This document shows, in pieces, positions 8,996 to 16,791 of a stretch of DNA of 45,556 nucleotides. The stretch is from Thiotrichales bacterium. Lineage in GTDB: Bacteria; Pseudomonadota; Gammaproteobacteria; Beggiatoales; Beggiatoaceae. The DNA lies in the NCBI GenBank assembly GCA_016744475.1, contig JADGEH010000031.1, positions 1-45,556 on the forward strand. The letters run 5' to 3'. Position 1 is the stretch's first letter, and each line of letters begins with the position of its first letter. Position numbers and translations under genes: made by a program. The notes under the pieces were generated by a model. The model saw only the letters and a program-made list of their open reading frames with translations, was not told the origin of the DNA and ran no database searches.

Positions 8996-9097
8996 AACTT
9001 AAGAAAAAAGGCTTTGAATTCAACGTGTCAGCCCCTCCTTCAAGGAGGGGAAATAAAACCAATGGCTTGCAATGCTACTTGGCTTTAAGTGAATAGA
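8996..9097. repeat. Family E repeat, short copy
   Basis: It contains a CCCCTCCTTCAAGGAGGGG hairpin followed by CTTGCAATGCTACTTGGCTTTAAGTGAATAG. The same right-hand end, with the same hairpin before it, closes a longer relative at 12765-12968. Confidence 0.65.
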
Positions 9098-9190
9098 CTT
9101 GTTGCGAGGCACTTTTAAAGTGGATGGCTTGAGCCGTATAACTATATAGTCTTTTCACACTCCTGCTCCGTCTCCATATAAGCTCTTAAC

Positions 9191-10198
9191 ATGTCGTTTA
9201 CCGAGGTTATGCTGATGCTGATTCGTTCTTCTTCCAAGATTAAATCTTCTGAGATCACTTCTCATTCTGTGTATCAAGCGCGTCGTGATTTTATGCGGGA
9301 CATGGGGGGCTTGGCTTTGGCTGGCTTGGCTCCTGCGGCGTGTTCTAGCACTGAGGCGGAGGGGCAGTCTAAGAAAACGCAGGAAAAACGTTTTGCTCAC
9401 TTAGAACGCAGCCCTTTTAGCACGGATGAAACACCAACGCCGCATAGCAAGATCACGCATTACAACAATTTTTATGAACTGGGGACGGGCAAAAGTGATC
9501 CGGCAAAATATGCGCATCGCCTGCGCACTCAGCCTTGGTCGGTGACGATTGATGGTGCCGTAGAAAAACCAGGGACTTATCAATTGGAGGATATTCTCAA
9601 GCCGCATACTCTGGAAGAGCGCATTTATCGCCTGCGTTGTGTGGAAACTTGGTCGATGGTGGTTCCTTGGGTGGGCTTTTCATTAGGCGATCTATTGAAA
9701 CGTTTCCAACCCACGTCTAAAGCAAAATTTGTGGCTTTTGAAACCTTGCATGATCCTGAACAAATGCCGGGACAACGTTCTTTATTTTCTTTGCAATGGC
9801 CTTATGCGGAAGGTTTGCGCATGGATGAAGCCCTGCATCCGCTGACTTTGTTGGCGGTGGGCTTATATGGAGAGGTGCTCCCTTCTCAAAACGGTGCGCC
9901 GATTCGCTTGGTGGTGCCGTGGAAGTATGGTTTTAAAAGCATTAAATCGCTGGTCAGAATCACTCTGTTAGAGGAGCAGCCGCCGACCACATGGCATTTA
10001 ATGGCTCCTGATGAATATGGTTTTTATGCCAATGTGAACCCTGATGTCTCGCACCCGCGTTGGAGTCAAGCTAAAGAACGTCGCTTAGGCGGGAGTTTTT
10101 TTGAGAATTTAATCAAACAAGAGACGCTGCCTTTTAATGGTTATGCCGAGCAGGTGGCGCACTTGTATCAAGGCATGGATTTGCATCAGCATTTTTGA
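9191..10198 (+). CDS. msrP: Protein-methionine-sulfoxide reductase catalytic subunit MsrP
   Basis: Periplasmic molybdopterin enzyme (YedY/MsrP) that reduces methionine sulfoxide in oxidised envelope proteins. The N-terminus has a twin-arginine signal, RRDFM at 31-35, then a hydrophobic stretch ending near AACSS. The Moco-binding Cys is Cys150 in [15 protein letters not shown], followed by the family segments GVALY-like ([18 protein letters not shown]) and [13 protein letters not shown]. The length of 335 residues fits MsrP. The usual partner, the haem membrane protein MsrQ, is not next to it on either side, so electrons must come from an msrQ elsewhere or from another donor. Several in-frame ATGs lie near the start; the first is used, but a later start that keeps the Tat motif is possible. 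Confidence 0.92.
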   Translation: MSFTEVMLMLIRSSSKIKSSEITSHSVYQARRDFMRDMGGLALAGLAPAACSSTEAEGQSKKTQEKRFAHLERSPFSTDETPTPHSKITHYNNFYELGTGKSDPAKYAHRLRTQPWSVTIDGAVEKPGTYQLEDILKPHTLEERIYRLRCVETWSMVVPWVGFSLGDLLKRFQPTSKAKFVAFETLHDPEQMPGQRSLFSLQWPYAEGLRMDEALHPLTLLAVGLYGEVLPSQNGAPIRLVVPWKYGFKSIKSLVRITLLEEQPPTTWHLMAPDEYGFYANVNPDVSHPRWSQAKERRLGGSFFENLIKQETLPFNGYAEQVAHLYQGMDLHQHF

Positions 10199-10322
10199 TC
10201 TTTGCGCGTGCTTAAGTGTATGAAGTAGCCCTTTAATAGCAGTTAATCAAATAGTTACGCAGTCAATGTAAAGGGTGTTATAAAAAAACCTCATAAGACT
10301 TCGATTAATCAGGGTTTCAGTA

Positions 10323-10352
10323 TTGCCTATCGTTTTCTGTTCGGTGTATAGT
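10323..10352 (+). promoter_or_regulatory. Possible sigma-70 promoter
   Basis: TTGCCT at 10323, 18 bases of spacing and TATAGT at 10347 lie 38 bases before the ATG of the lipoprotein gene. It is a reasonable sigma-70 match found by eye only. Confidence 0.35.
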
Positions 10353-10390
10353 TTAGCTCGCTTTTACTTATATCTACAGAGGGTTAGATT

Positions 10391-12610
10391 ATGAACTTCA
10401 AGTTATTTATGATAGCCGCTGCGGCCTTATTTTTGAGCGCTTGCGGCGGTGATGGGGGCGGTACCAGTACCGCTCAAACGGATGGTACAGGCACTACGAT
10501 TGATACCACGAACCCCACCAATACGGATACCAATACGATCAGTGCCACAGGCAGTGCGGTCATAGGGACGAGCCTGGGCGCGAATAGTTTTGAAATCGGT
10601 TTAATCGGCGATATGCCTTATGCCGAACAGGATAATGCTTGGACAAATGTGCGCGATGAGTTAAATACAGCAGCTTTGTCTTTCGTCGTGCATTTAGGCA
10701 ACTTTAAAGCCTTTAACAGTCAATGCGACGATACTTATTACAATACATTGCTGAATCAATTCAATACTTTAACCCATCCTCTGGTTTACACCCCTGGCGA
10801 GAATGATTGGGCGACGTGTAATCGCATCGATAATGGGGCTTATTATTTTCAAGAACGCTTAGATCGCTTGCGTGGCTTGTTTACTGCGGGCACGGAAAGT
10901 TTAGGTCAAAATAAGCTAACACTGAAACGCCAAAGCACTGAGATGGTCAGTTATGGCGCTTATTCTGAGAATGCGCTGTGGACGATGAATAACGTAACTT
11001 TTGCCAGTGTCCATGTGGTCGGTTATGGCAATAATACGGAAGTGCCAGGGGATCAAGCCAGCATTGATGATGCAGTCACGACCTTGCAGCGTGGCGGGGA
11101 ATCGGCTGATCGACAAGCGGCTAATTTAGCGTGGTTGACCCATATTTTTGCTCAAGCTAAAGGCACTCAAGGTTTGATGTTGTTTATGCACCAGGGCAAT
11201 CCAGCCTGGGATTATCCGCCTCAAGCGGGTCGTTCGGCGGGTGTTTATGCGGCCTTCTTTGCTGAACTAACACGCTTGACCGCCGCTTATGGCAAACCGG
11301 TTTTATTGGCTCATGCGCGTCAACAAGTGAGCGCTGCCAGCTCAACAAATAATCGCAATGATTTTAGCTATTTCCGCGTAGACAAACCGAATTTAGCACC
11401 GGGTGAGGCGGGGGATATTCGTCACTTAAACCGCGTTGAGGTGTTTGGTGATGAGGATATGCATTGGGTGCGCGTATTGGTGAATCCTGATTCAACGGAT
11501 GTATTTTATGTGCAGCCTGAGATTGTTGATCCCAATCGCCGTGTGGTATCAGCGACAACCCCTGTCGGTGTGAGTAGTTGTGGTTTTTGTGGCGATAATA
11601 CGCAAAGTTTTGATGTGGGTGTGATTGCGGATCAACCGATTTCTGTCTTGCCGGATGCGGAATGGAATAATTTAATCGCCGATATGGAAACCACTACCTT
11701 GCGCTTTGCTGTGCATCTCGGTAACACCCGTGCAGATATAGATAATCTACCTTGTACGGATGGACATTTTGGCGGCGTGTTAGGTAAATTTAATGCGTTT
11801 TCTAAACCCTTCTTTTATACCCCCGGCGAAAATGATTGGGCGCTGTGCGGTAAAAGCACCTTGTCCATTCCGGCTAATCCTTCTGAGCGCTTAGCCCGTA
11901 TTCGTCAATTCTTCACTGCACAAGGCAATCAAAGTTTTGGACAAGAAACGCTGTTTGTGGATAGCCAAAGTGATTTCATTAGCTTTAGAAAGTATTCTGA
12001 AAACAAAATGTGGTCGGTCAATAATGTGTTGTTTGCCACGATGCACACGGTAGGCGCTACTCCAGAAGCGACCACCGCTAATAATGGAGGCACTACGCCT
12101 ATCATTGCGCGTCATAACAATTTTAATGACATCACAGGAACAGACCCAGACGAGTTCACCGAACGTCAATCGGCAAACTTAAATTGGATTGCGACGGCCT
12201 TTAAACAAGCGACTAATCAAAATGCTCCAGGTATTGCTTTCTTCACTCATGGTCATTCCGATTGGTTAGATTTGGATAATCGTAATGCCACTTCGTTTAA
12301 TGAGGCTTATGGACAAATCATTGAGCTATTACGCAGCGAAGCGATCACTTTTGGCAAACCTGTGCTATTAGTGCATAGCGGTTCAAAAGATTATTTCCGC
12401 ATTGATAAACCGCTGACCAATGATACGGTGCCTGCTGATACCACGAGTTATCAATTGCTCGAAAACTTCACTCGTGTCGAGAGCTTTGGTGGTGCGCAAC
12501 ACGCACAAAATGATGTGCTGCATAATCTTGCTCACTGGGTCAGAATCACTGTAGACCCTACGCATCCTGATGTGTTCTTAATCCGTGCGGAGATGGTCGA
12601 AACCAACTAA
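10391..12610 (+). CDS. Lipoprotein with two phosphoesterase-like domains
   Basis: A 739-residue predicted lipoprotein; the lipobox LSAC gives the lipid-anchored Cys18, followed by a Gly/Thr-rich linker (19-55). Two homologous halves follow (about 58-390 and 405-735), each resembling secreted calcineurin-like metallophosphoesterases. Half one shows GLIGDMPY, VVHLGNFKA, YTPGENDWATC and FMHQGNPAWD. Half two shows GVIADQP, AVHLGNTRA, YTPGENDWALC and FTHGHSDWLD. In related proteins, as I recall, the second and third motifs read GD and GDNEW. Both halves here have GN and GEND, so metal binding may be altered. GAGGG precedes the ATG. Substrate unknown; it may be catalytically weak or a binding protein. 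Confidence 0.75.
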   Translation: MNFKLFMIAAAALFLSACGGDGGGTSTAQTDGTGTTIDTTNPTNTDTNTISATGSAVIGTSLGANSFEIGLIGDMPYAEQDNAWTNVRDELNTAALSFVVHLGNFKAFNSQCDDTYYNTLLNQFNTLTHPLVYTPGENDWATCNRIDNGAYYFQERLDRLRGLFTAGTESLGQNKLTLKRQSTEMVSYGAYSENALWTMNNVTFASVHVVGYGNNTEVPGDQASIDDAVTTLQRGGESADRQAANLAWLTHIFAQAKGTQGLMLFMHQGNPAWDYPPQAGRSAGVYAAFFAELTRLTAAYGKPVLLAHARQQVSAASSTNNRNDFSYFRVDKPNLAPGEAGDIRHLNRVEVFGDEDMHWVRVLVNPDSTDVFYVQPEIVDPNRRVVSATTPVGVSSCGFCGDNTQSFDVGVIADQPISVLPDAEWNNLIADMETTTLRFAVHLGNTRADIDNLPCTDGHFGGVLGKFNAFSKPFFYTPGENDWALCGKSTLSIPANPSERLARIRQFFTAQGNQSFGQETLFVDSQSDFISFRKYSENKMWSVNNVLFATMHTVGATPEATTANNGGTTPIIARHNNFNDITGTDPDEFTERQSANLNWIATAFKQATNQNAPGIAFFTHGHSDWLDLDNRNATSFNEAYGQIIELLRSEAITFGKPVLLVHSGSKDYFRIDKPLTNDTVPADTTSYQLLENFTRVESFGGAQHAQNDVLHNLAHWVRITVDPTHPDVFLIRAEMVETN

Positions 12611-12632
12611 GGTTTTTATCCTCCATAACACC

Positions 12633-12662
12633 AAACAGCCCGTCCTTCAGGACGGGCTGTTT
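12633..12662 (+). terminator. Strong hairpin, likely terminator
   Basis: AAACAGCCCGTCCT (12633-12646) and its exact complement (12649-12662) are separated by two bases, 22 bases after the lipoprotein stop. The stem is GC-rich and flanked by A and T tracts. The T-run after it is interrupted by GGG. Confidence 0.65.
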
Positions 12663-12764
12663 GGGTTTAAAACCTTGGAACCCGCGTAAGATGGGTTTCG
12701 GCGCGGTCAAGTGCGTGCAAAAAACCAAGCATCATGGTGTGCCTCTATCCATCCTACCCAATAC

Positions 12765-12968
12765 CATTGGTTTAATGAAAAAAACTTAGAATTCAAGCTA
12801 CTCGCTTCCCCTCTTCGCAGGAGGGGATTGAGGGGGGGATGAAAGGCATTTATTCCTTAAAAATATATTAAAGAAAGCTGCTGTTGCTCACCACCCCCTA
12901 GCCCCCTCCTTCAAGGAGGGGTAATGAAATCAACCACTTGCAATATTACTGGGCTTAAGTGAATAGCA
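12765..12968. repeat. Family E repeat, long copy
   Basis: A unit of about 200 bases between the lipoprotein gene and glgA. GAGGGGATTGAGGGGG near 12821 can pair with CCCCCTAGCCCCCTCC near 12894, and a CCCCTCCTTCAAGGAGGGG hairpin follows. The right end, CTTGCAATATTACTGGGCTTAAGTGAATAG with small differences, matches the repeat at 8996-9097. No coding capacity is seen. The remaining bases of this gap show nothing else. Confidence 0.65.
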
Positions 12969-13015
12969 GTGAGCCATCCTACCGCGCTCAGTAGTTGAGC
13001 ATCAGTTTTTTAACA

Positions 13016-14485
13016 TTATTTATTCAACAAATGCTTATAAATATTCACATAATGTTGAGCCGACGCATTCCAGGAATGATCGCTATTCATCGCATTCAGA
13101 CGCAGTTGGCGAAAATAATCGGGGTATTCGTGCCACAAACCCAGCGCTCTGCGCAAACCGGATTCAACCCCATCCGCTGTGGAATCATTAAAGGTATAAC
13201 CATTGCGATGCTCAAAAGCTTGTTCGGCATAATTGGCATCAAACACGGTGTCCGCCAATCCACCCGTGTGGCGCACAATAGGAATGGTGCCGTATTGCAT
13301 GGCAATCAGTTGCGTTAGACCGCAGGGTTCATACACGCTGGGAATAATGATCATATCGGCTCCGGCATATACCCAGTGGGCTAAGGTCTCATTGTGTTCT
13401 AAGACCAAACGACAATCGGCTGAAGTCGCAAATTCTTGTTGCAAAGCCTCAAAAGTCTGTTGCGTGCCCTCATCCATCGCGGCTCCTAGCAATACAAATT
13501 GTGCATGATTCGCCAGTGCAAAGCGCAAAGCGTGAATCATTAAATCCACACCTTTTTGCCCATCTAAACGACTCACGACAGACACCACAGGCTGGTGAAC
13601 GTCTTGTAAACCTAAACGCTCACGCAATGCGCGGGTGTTATGCATTTTTTCATTGAGTCGTTCATGATTGTAAGTATGAGGAATGAGAGGGTCGGTGTCA
13701 GGATTCCAAACACTGTAGTCCAAGCCATTTAACACGCCACCAAATTTATCACGATGGGTGAGCAGTGTGCTTTGTAAGCCCATGCCTAATTCAGTATTTT
13801 GAATTTCCCAGGCATAATGCGGCGACACTGTTGTGACAAAATTAGAATACACAATGCCGCCTTTGAGTAAGTTCACCCCGCCTGCATTATCGTGATGGGC
13901 TAAACGCTCTGGAGTGATTAAAGACGCGGGTTCTAAGCCCACTAAACGCAGCACATAATCGCCAGTGACCCCTTGATGTCCTAGGTTGTGTAAGGTGTAA
14001 CACAGGCGAGCATGATGCAGTGGCGTGTCTTGAAACACTTCATATAAGAGCACGGGAATCAGCCCGGTTTGCCAATCATGGCAATGCAAAATATCCGGCT
14101 GCCGCCCGGTTTTCAGCAAAAATTCCAGGCTGGCACGCGAGAAAAAAGCAAAGCGTTCTGCATCATCGGGCTGTCCATAGACGGCTCCGCGATCAAAGAA
14201 TTGATGTGGCGATTGGGGTTCAATGAAGAAACAGTGCAAACCTTCAACACTGCCTGCATAGATGTCACACGGCAGATATTCTTCATAACACGGCGACCAG
14301 ATTTGTTCTTCGAGCTTATGAAAATCTGGCATTAAATCGTAGCGTAGCGTGTCGTATTTAGGCAGTATCAATTCCACTTGATGCCCGTTGTGTTGCAGCT
14401 CTTTAGCCAAGCCTTGAATAAAATCGCCCAGCCCTCCGACTTTTACTATGGGGGCGCATTCTGGGCTGATTAAAACGATATGCAT
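13016..14485 (-). CDS. glgA: Glycogen synthase GlgA
   Basis: A GT5-family ADP-glucose glycosyltransferase that extends alpha-1,4-glucan chains in glycogen synthesis. The N-terminal signature KVGGLGD (Lys15 onward) binds ADP-glucose. The HDWQTGLIP segment (about 138-146) and the C-terminal PSVYEPCGLTQLIAMQYG and RHTGGLADTV motifs are all present. The length of 489 residues is normal. The start ATG has AGAGGAC nine bases upstream. No other glycogen gene (glgB, glgC, glgP) lies nearby, so it is an isolated member of the pathway here. It is divergent from the SDR gene. Confidence 0.96.
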   Translation of the reverse strand: MHIVLISPECAPIVKVGGLGDFIQGLAKELQHNGHQVELILPKYDTLRYDLMPDFHKLEEQIWSPCYEEYLPCDIYAGSVEGLHCFFIEPQSPHQFFDRGAVYGQPDDAERFAFFSRASLEFLLKTGRQPDILHCHDWQTGLIPVLLYEVFQDTPLHHARLCYTLHNLGHQGVTGDYVLRLVGLEPASLITPERLAHHDNAGGVNLLKGGIVYSNFVTTVSPHYAWEIQNTELGMGLQSTLLTHRDKFGGVLNGLDYSVWNPDTDPLIPHTYNHERLNEKMHNTRALRERLGLQDVHQPVVSVVSRLDGQKGVDLMIHALRFALANHAQFVLLGAAMDEGTQQTFEALQQEFATSADCRLVLEHNETLAHWVYAGADMIIIPSVYEPCGLTQLIAMQYGTIPIVRHTGGLADTVFDANYAEQAFEHRNGYTFNDSTADGVESGLRRALGLWHEYPDYFRQLRLNAMNSDHSWNASAQHYVNIYKHLLNK

Positions 14486-14627
14486 GTTGCTGTCCTCTAG
14501 TCAGATGAGTCTTGTGTAGACGTTATATTAGACCGACCTAGGGTTGAAACCAGGTTAGTTTATTGATTTTTAACGGATATATTTTAAAGTTATCTGATTG
14601 ATGTTAATACCGATTCAGGATATTCAA

Positions 14628-15497
14628 ATGAATACTATTTTAATCACAGGAGCCACGAATCAAATTGGCTTTTTTTTGTTGCCTTTATTGTTACAACAGG
14701 GTCGTGTGGTGGCTCTCAGTCGTCAAGCAGGGCTGGCACCACAAGAGGGCCTGCGCTGGTTGCAAGGCGATTTGCAAATGAGCCTGCAAGATGACACGTT
14801 TGAACAGATTGAGACGTTGTATCATTTAGCACCACTGCCTTTATTGCCGACTTTTTTGACACGTTTGCCCAAGGTGCAGCGAGTGATAGCGTTTAGCTCA
14901 ACCAGTCGTTTTAGCAAAATAAACGCGGCTAATGTGCATGAGCAAGCAGTGGCTGAAGGCTTGCAAACGGCTGAAAAAGCAGTAGAAAACACCTGTAGCG
15001 CACGAGGTATTGCGTGGACGATATTGCGCCCCACTTTGATTTATGGCTGTGCGCAGGATGCCAATGTGTATTTTATTGCGCGTTTTATTCAGCGCTTTGG
15101 CTTTTTTCCTCTGGCTGGAGGTGGTTTGGGCTTACGCCAGCCCGTACATGCTGAAGATTTAGCCCAAGCTTGTCTTCAAGTCACTGGGCAGCAGCCCTGT
15201 TTTAATCAGGCTTACAATCTTAGCGGTGGTGAAACGCTGACTTACGGTGACATGGTGAGGATGATTTTTGCAGGGTTACAGAAGCCGCCACGCTTATTGT
15301 CTATTCCTGTATGGGCGTTTCGGTGGGGGATTTTGATGTTGGGTCGGTTGAGACCTTTTCGGGCGGTCTCTTTAAGCATGGTAGAGCGCATGAATACTGA
15401 TTTGTGTTTTGGGCATGAGTCAGCACAACGGGATTTTGCTTATCAGCCACGCGGATTTAAACCGGATGCGGTGGCATTAGGTGTGAGCAAAACATAA
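14628..15497 (+). CDS. NAD(P)-binding SDR-type epimerase/dehydratase
   Basis: A 289-residue Rossmann-fold protein of the extended/atypical SDR superfamily. The nucleotide-binding motif is ITGATNQIGFFLLPLL (6-21). A later SSTSRFSK segment and LRPTLIYG follow, as in NAD-dependent epimerase-like proteins. The classical YxxxK catalytic pair is not evident, so it may be an atypical member with a sugar, lipid or carrier substrate. I used the ATG at 14628, because the open frame begins with a TTG 30 bases earlier that adds a peptide before the strand that normally starts this fold. It is monocistronic in appearance, between glgA and the exoprotein operon. Substrate unknown. Confidence 0.75.
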   Translation: MNTILITGATNQIGFFLLPLLLQQGRVVALSRQAGLAPQEGLRWLQGDLQMSLQDDTFEQIETLYHLAPLPLLPTFLTRLPKVQRVIAFSSTSRFSKINAANVHEQAVAEGLQTAEKAVENTCSARGIAWTILRPTLIYGCAQDANVYFIARFIQRFGFFPLAGGGLGLRQPVHAEDLAQACLQVTGQQPCFNQAYNLSGGETLTYGDMVRMIFAGLQKPPRLLSIPVWAFRWGILMLGRLRPFRAVSLSMVERMNTDLCFGHESAQRDFAYQPRGFKPDAVALGVSKT

Positions 15498-15779
15498 ATG
15501 TCATGATTTGTCACTGTCGTTTAATGACAAACTATTTCAGTCGTTTTGCGCTTTATCTCTTGCCCCGTCCCTTTTATCCCCGACCCACAGGTATTTTGCG
15601 TAGGTTTGATCAACTATAGTTTTAACAGAGCCTAAAGTCTGACGCAAAAACAGGTGAAAAACTTTGAGTAAACTTCATCGCATGATAGATGAATGTTTAT
15701 TACGCTTTTGAGACCTATAAAAATAGATCATCAGCACTCAGCATTTACACACCCAGTTGTTCTGTAAGGGGAAAACACC

Positions 15780-16775
15780 ATGAACATTGCTATTTTACAA
15801 CCGTTATCTGTGTCCTTAGCGACCTGTTTATTCGGGGGAACGCTATTCGTAGCCACAGCGCAAGCTGATGAAAGCACAACACCTAATACTCAAACGGAGA
15901 TGCCCATCTACCAGGCACCCGCATCCGATGAACCTGTGCGCCGCCGTGAAGCAGGTTTAGTCAATGAAGAGTCCAGCGGTGGACTCGCTCGCGGGGTGTC
16001 ACGGGGCTTTTCCAGAGGTGTATCTCGTGGCGTATCACGCGGTGTGTCCAGAGGTGTTTCCAGAGGTGTGTCTCGTGGTGTATCACGCGGCGTTTCCAGG
16101 GGCGTGTCTCGTGGCGTATCACGCGGTGTTTCCAGAGGCGTATCTCGTGGCGTATCACGCGGTGTTTCCAGAGGCGTGTCTCGTGGCGTGTCTCGTGGTG
16201 ATGTGAGTGCGGCCGCCCCCTTGTTAAGTGTACCGACTTTATTAGCCCCTATAGCTCCTTTGCATGTGGGTTTAACCACGCAAGCAGCACCGCATTTATC
16301 TTGGTATTTATCCTCTCTGTGGGACGGTGAATTAACCTTTGTTTTGAATAAAAACTTGTCAGAAGCATTTGAACCCGTATTGGAATTAGCCTTAGAAGTA
16401 CCACAAGGCGGTTGGCAAGCGGGTATGCATAGTTTGAATCTGGCTGAATACAATATTCAGCTAGATGCTGATATAGAATACGAGTGGTTTGTGAGTATCG
16501 TGCTTGACCCTATACAACGTTCTAGTGATTTGTTGGCGAGTGGCACCATTCGCCGTGTGCCTGTATCTGATGACTTACGAGTGGCTTTATCTCAAACCGC
16601 TCAAAACCAACATCCCTCAGTCTATGCTGCTCACGGTATCTGGTATGATGCCATCAGCACCCTATCTGGGTTGATTGCGACTCACCCGGGTGATGCGAAT
16701 TTACGCTTACAACGTGCCGCATTGATAAAACAGGTAAATATGCCTAAAGTCGCTGCTTTTGATGCATCCATTTAA
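15780..16775 (+). CDS. Exported DUF928 protein with RGVS repeat tract
   Basis: A 331-residue exported protein with a signal peptide (1-29, ending ATAQA), a charged linker, 17 tandem copies of the tetrapeptide RG(V/F)S (about residues 71-138), and a DUF928 domain (about 155-265). The DUF928 signature is seen in PLHVGLTTQAAPHLSWYLS and in YEWFVSIVLDPIQRSSD. DUF928 proteins are known mainly from cyanobacteria and some sulfur bacteria, often beside FHA-domain exoproteins. AAGGGG precedes the ATG. It is the first gene of a three-gene group: the next start lies 16 bases beyond its stop and the third gene eight bases after the second. A role in the envelope or in exoprotein export is inferred. The Arg-rich repeat makes this part strongly basic. 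Confidence 0.8.
   Translation: MNIAILQPLSVSLATCLFGGTLFVATAQADESTTPNTQTEMPIYQAPASDEPVRRREAGLVNEESSGGLARGVSRGFSRGVSRGVSRGVSRGVSRGVSRGVSRGVSRGVSRGVSRGVSRGVSRGVSRGVSRGVSRGVSRGDVSAAAPLLSVPTLLAPIAPLHVGLTTQAAPHLSWYLSSLWDGELTFVLNKNLSEAFEPVLELALEVPQGGWQAGMHSLNLAEYNIQLDADIEYEWFVSIVLDPIQRSSDLLASGTIRRVPVSDDLRVALSQTAQNQHPSVYAAHGIWYDAISTLSGLIATHPGDANLRLQRAALIKQVNMPKVAAFDASI
15990..16193 (+). repeat. 12-base tandem repeat coding RGVS
   Basis: Seventeen in-frame 12-base units encode Arg-Gly-(Val/Phe)-Ser. Arg and Ser codons rotate (AGA/CGT/CGC with TCT/TCA/TCC), giving a 36-base higher-order period over much of the array. The array is therefore prone to gain or loss of units without a frameshift. Confidence 0.95.
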
Positions 16776-16791
16776 TTTTAAGGAGAAAACT

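Noticed and set aside
15908..16453. Long leftward open frame opposite the DUF928 gene
   Set aside because: It exists because the 12-base repeats have no stop in several frames. It lacks a start signal and its composition mirrors the repeat.
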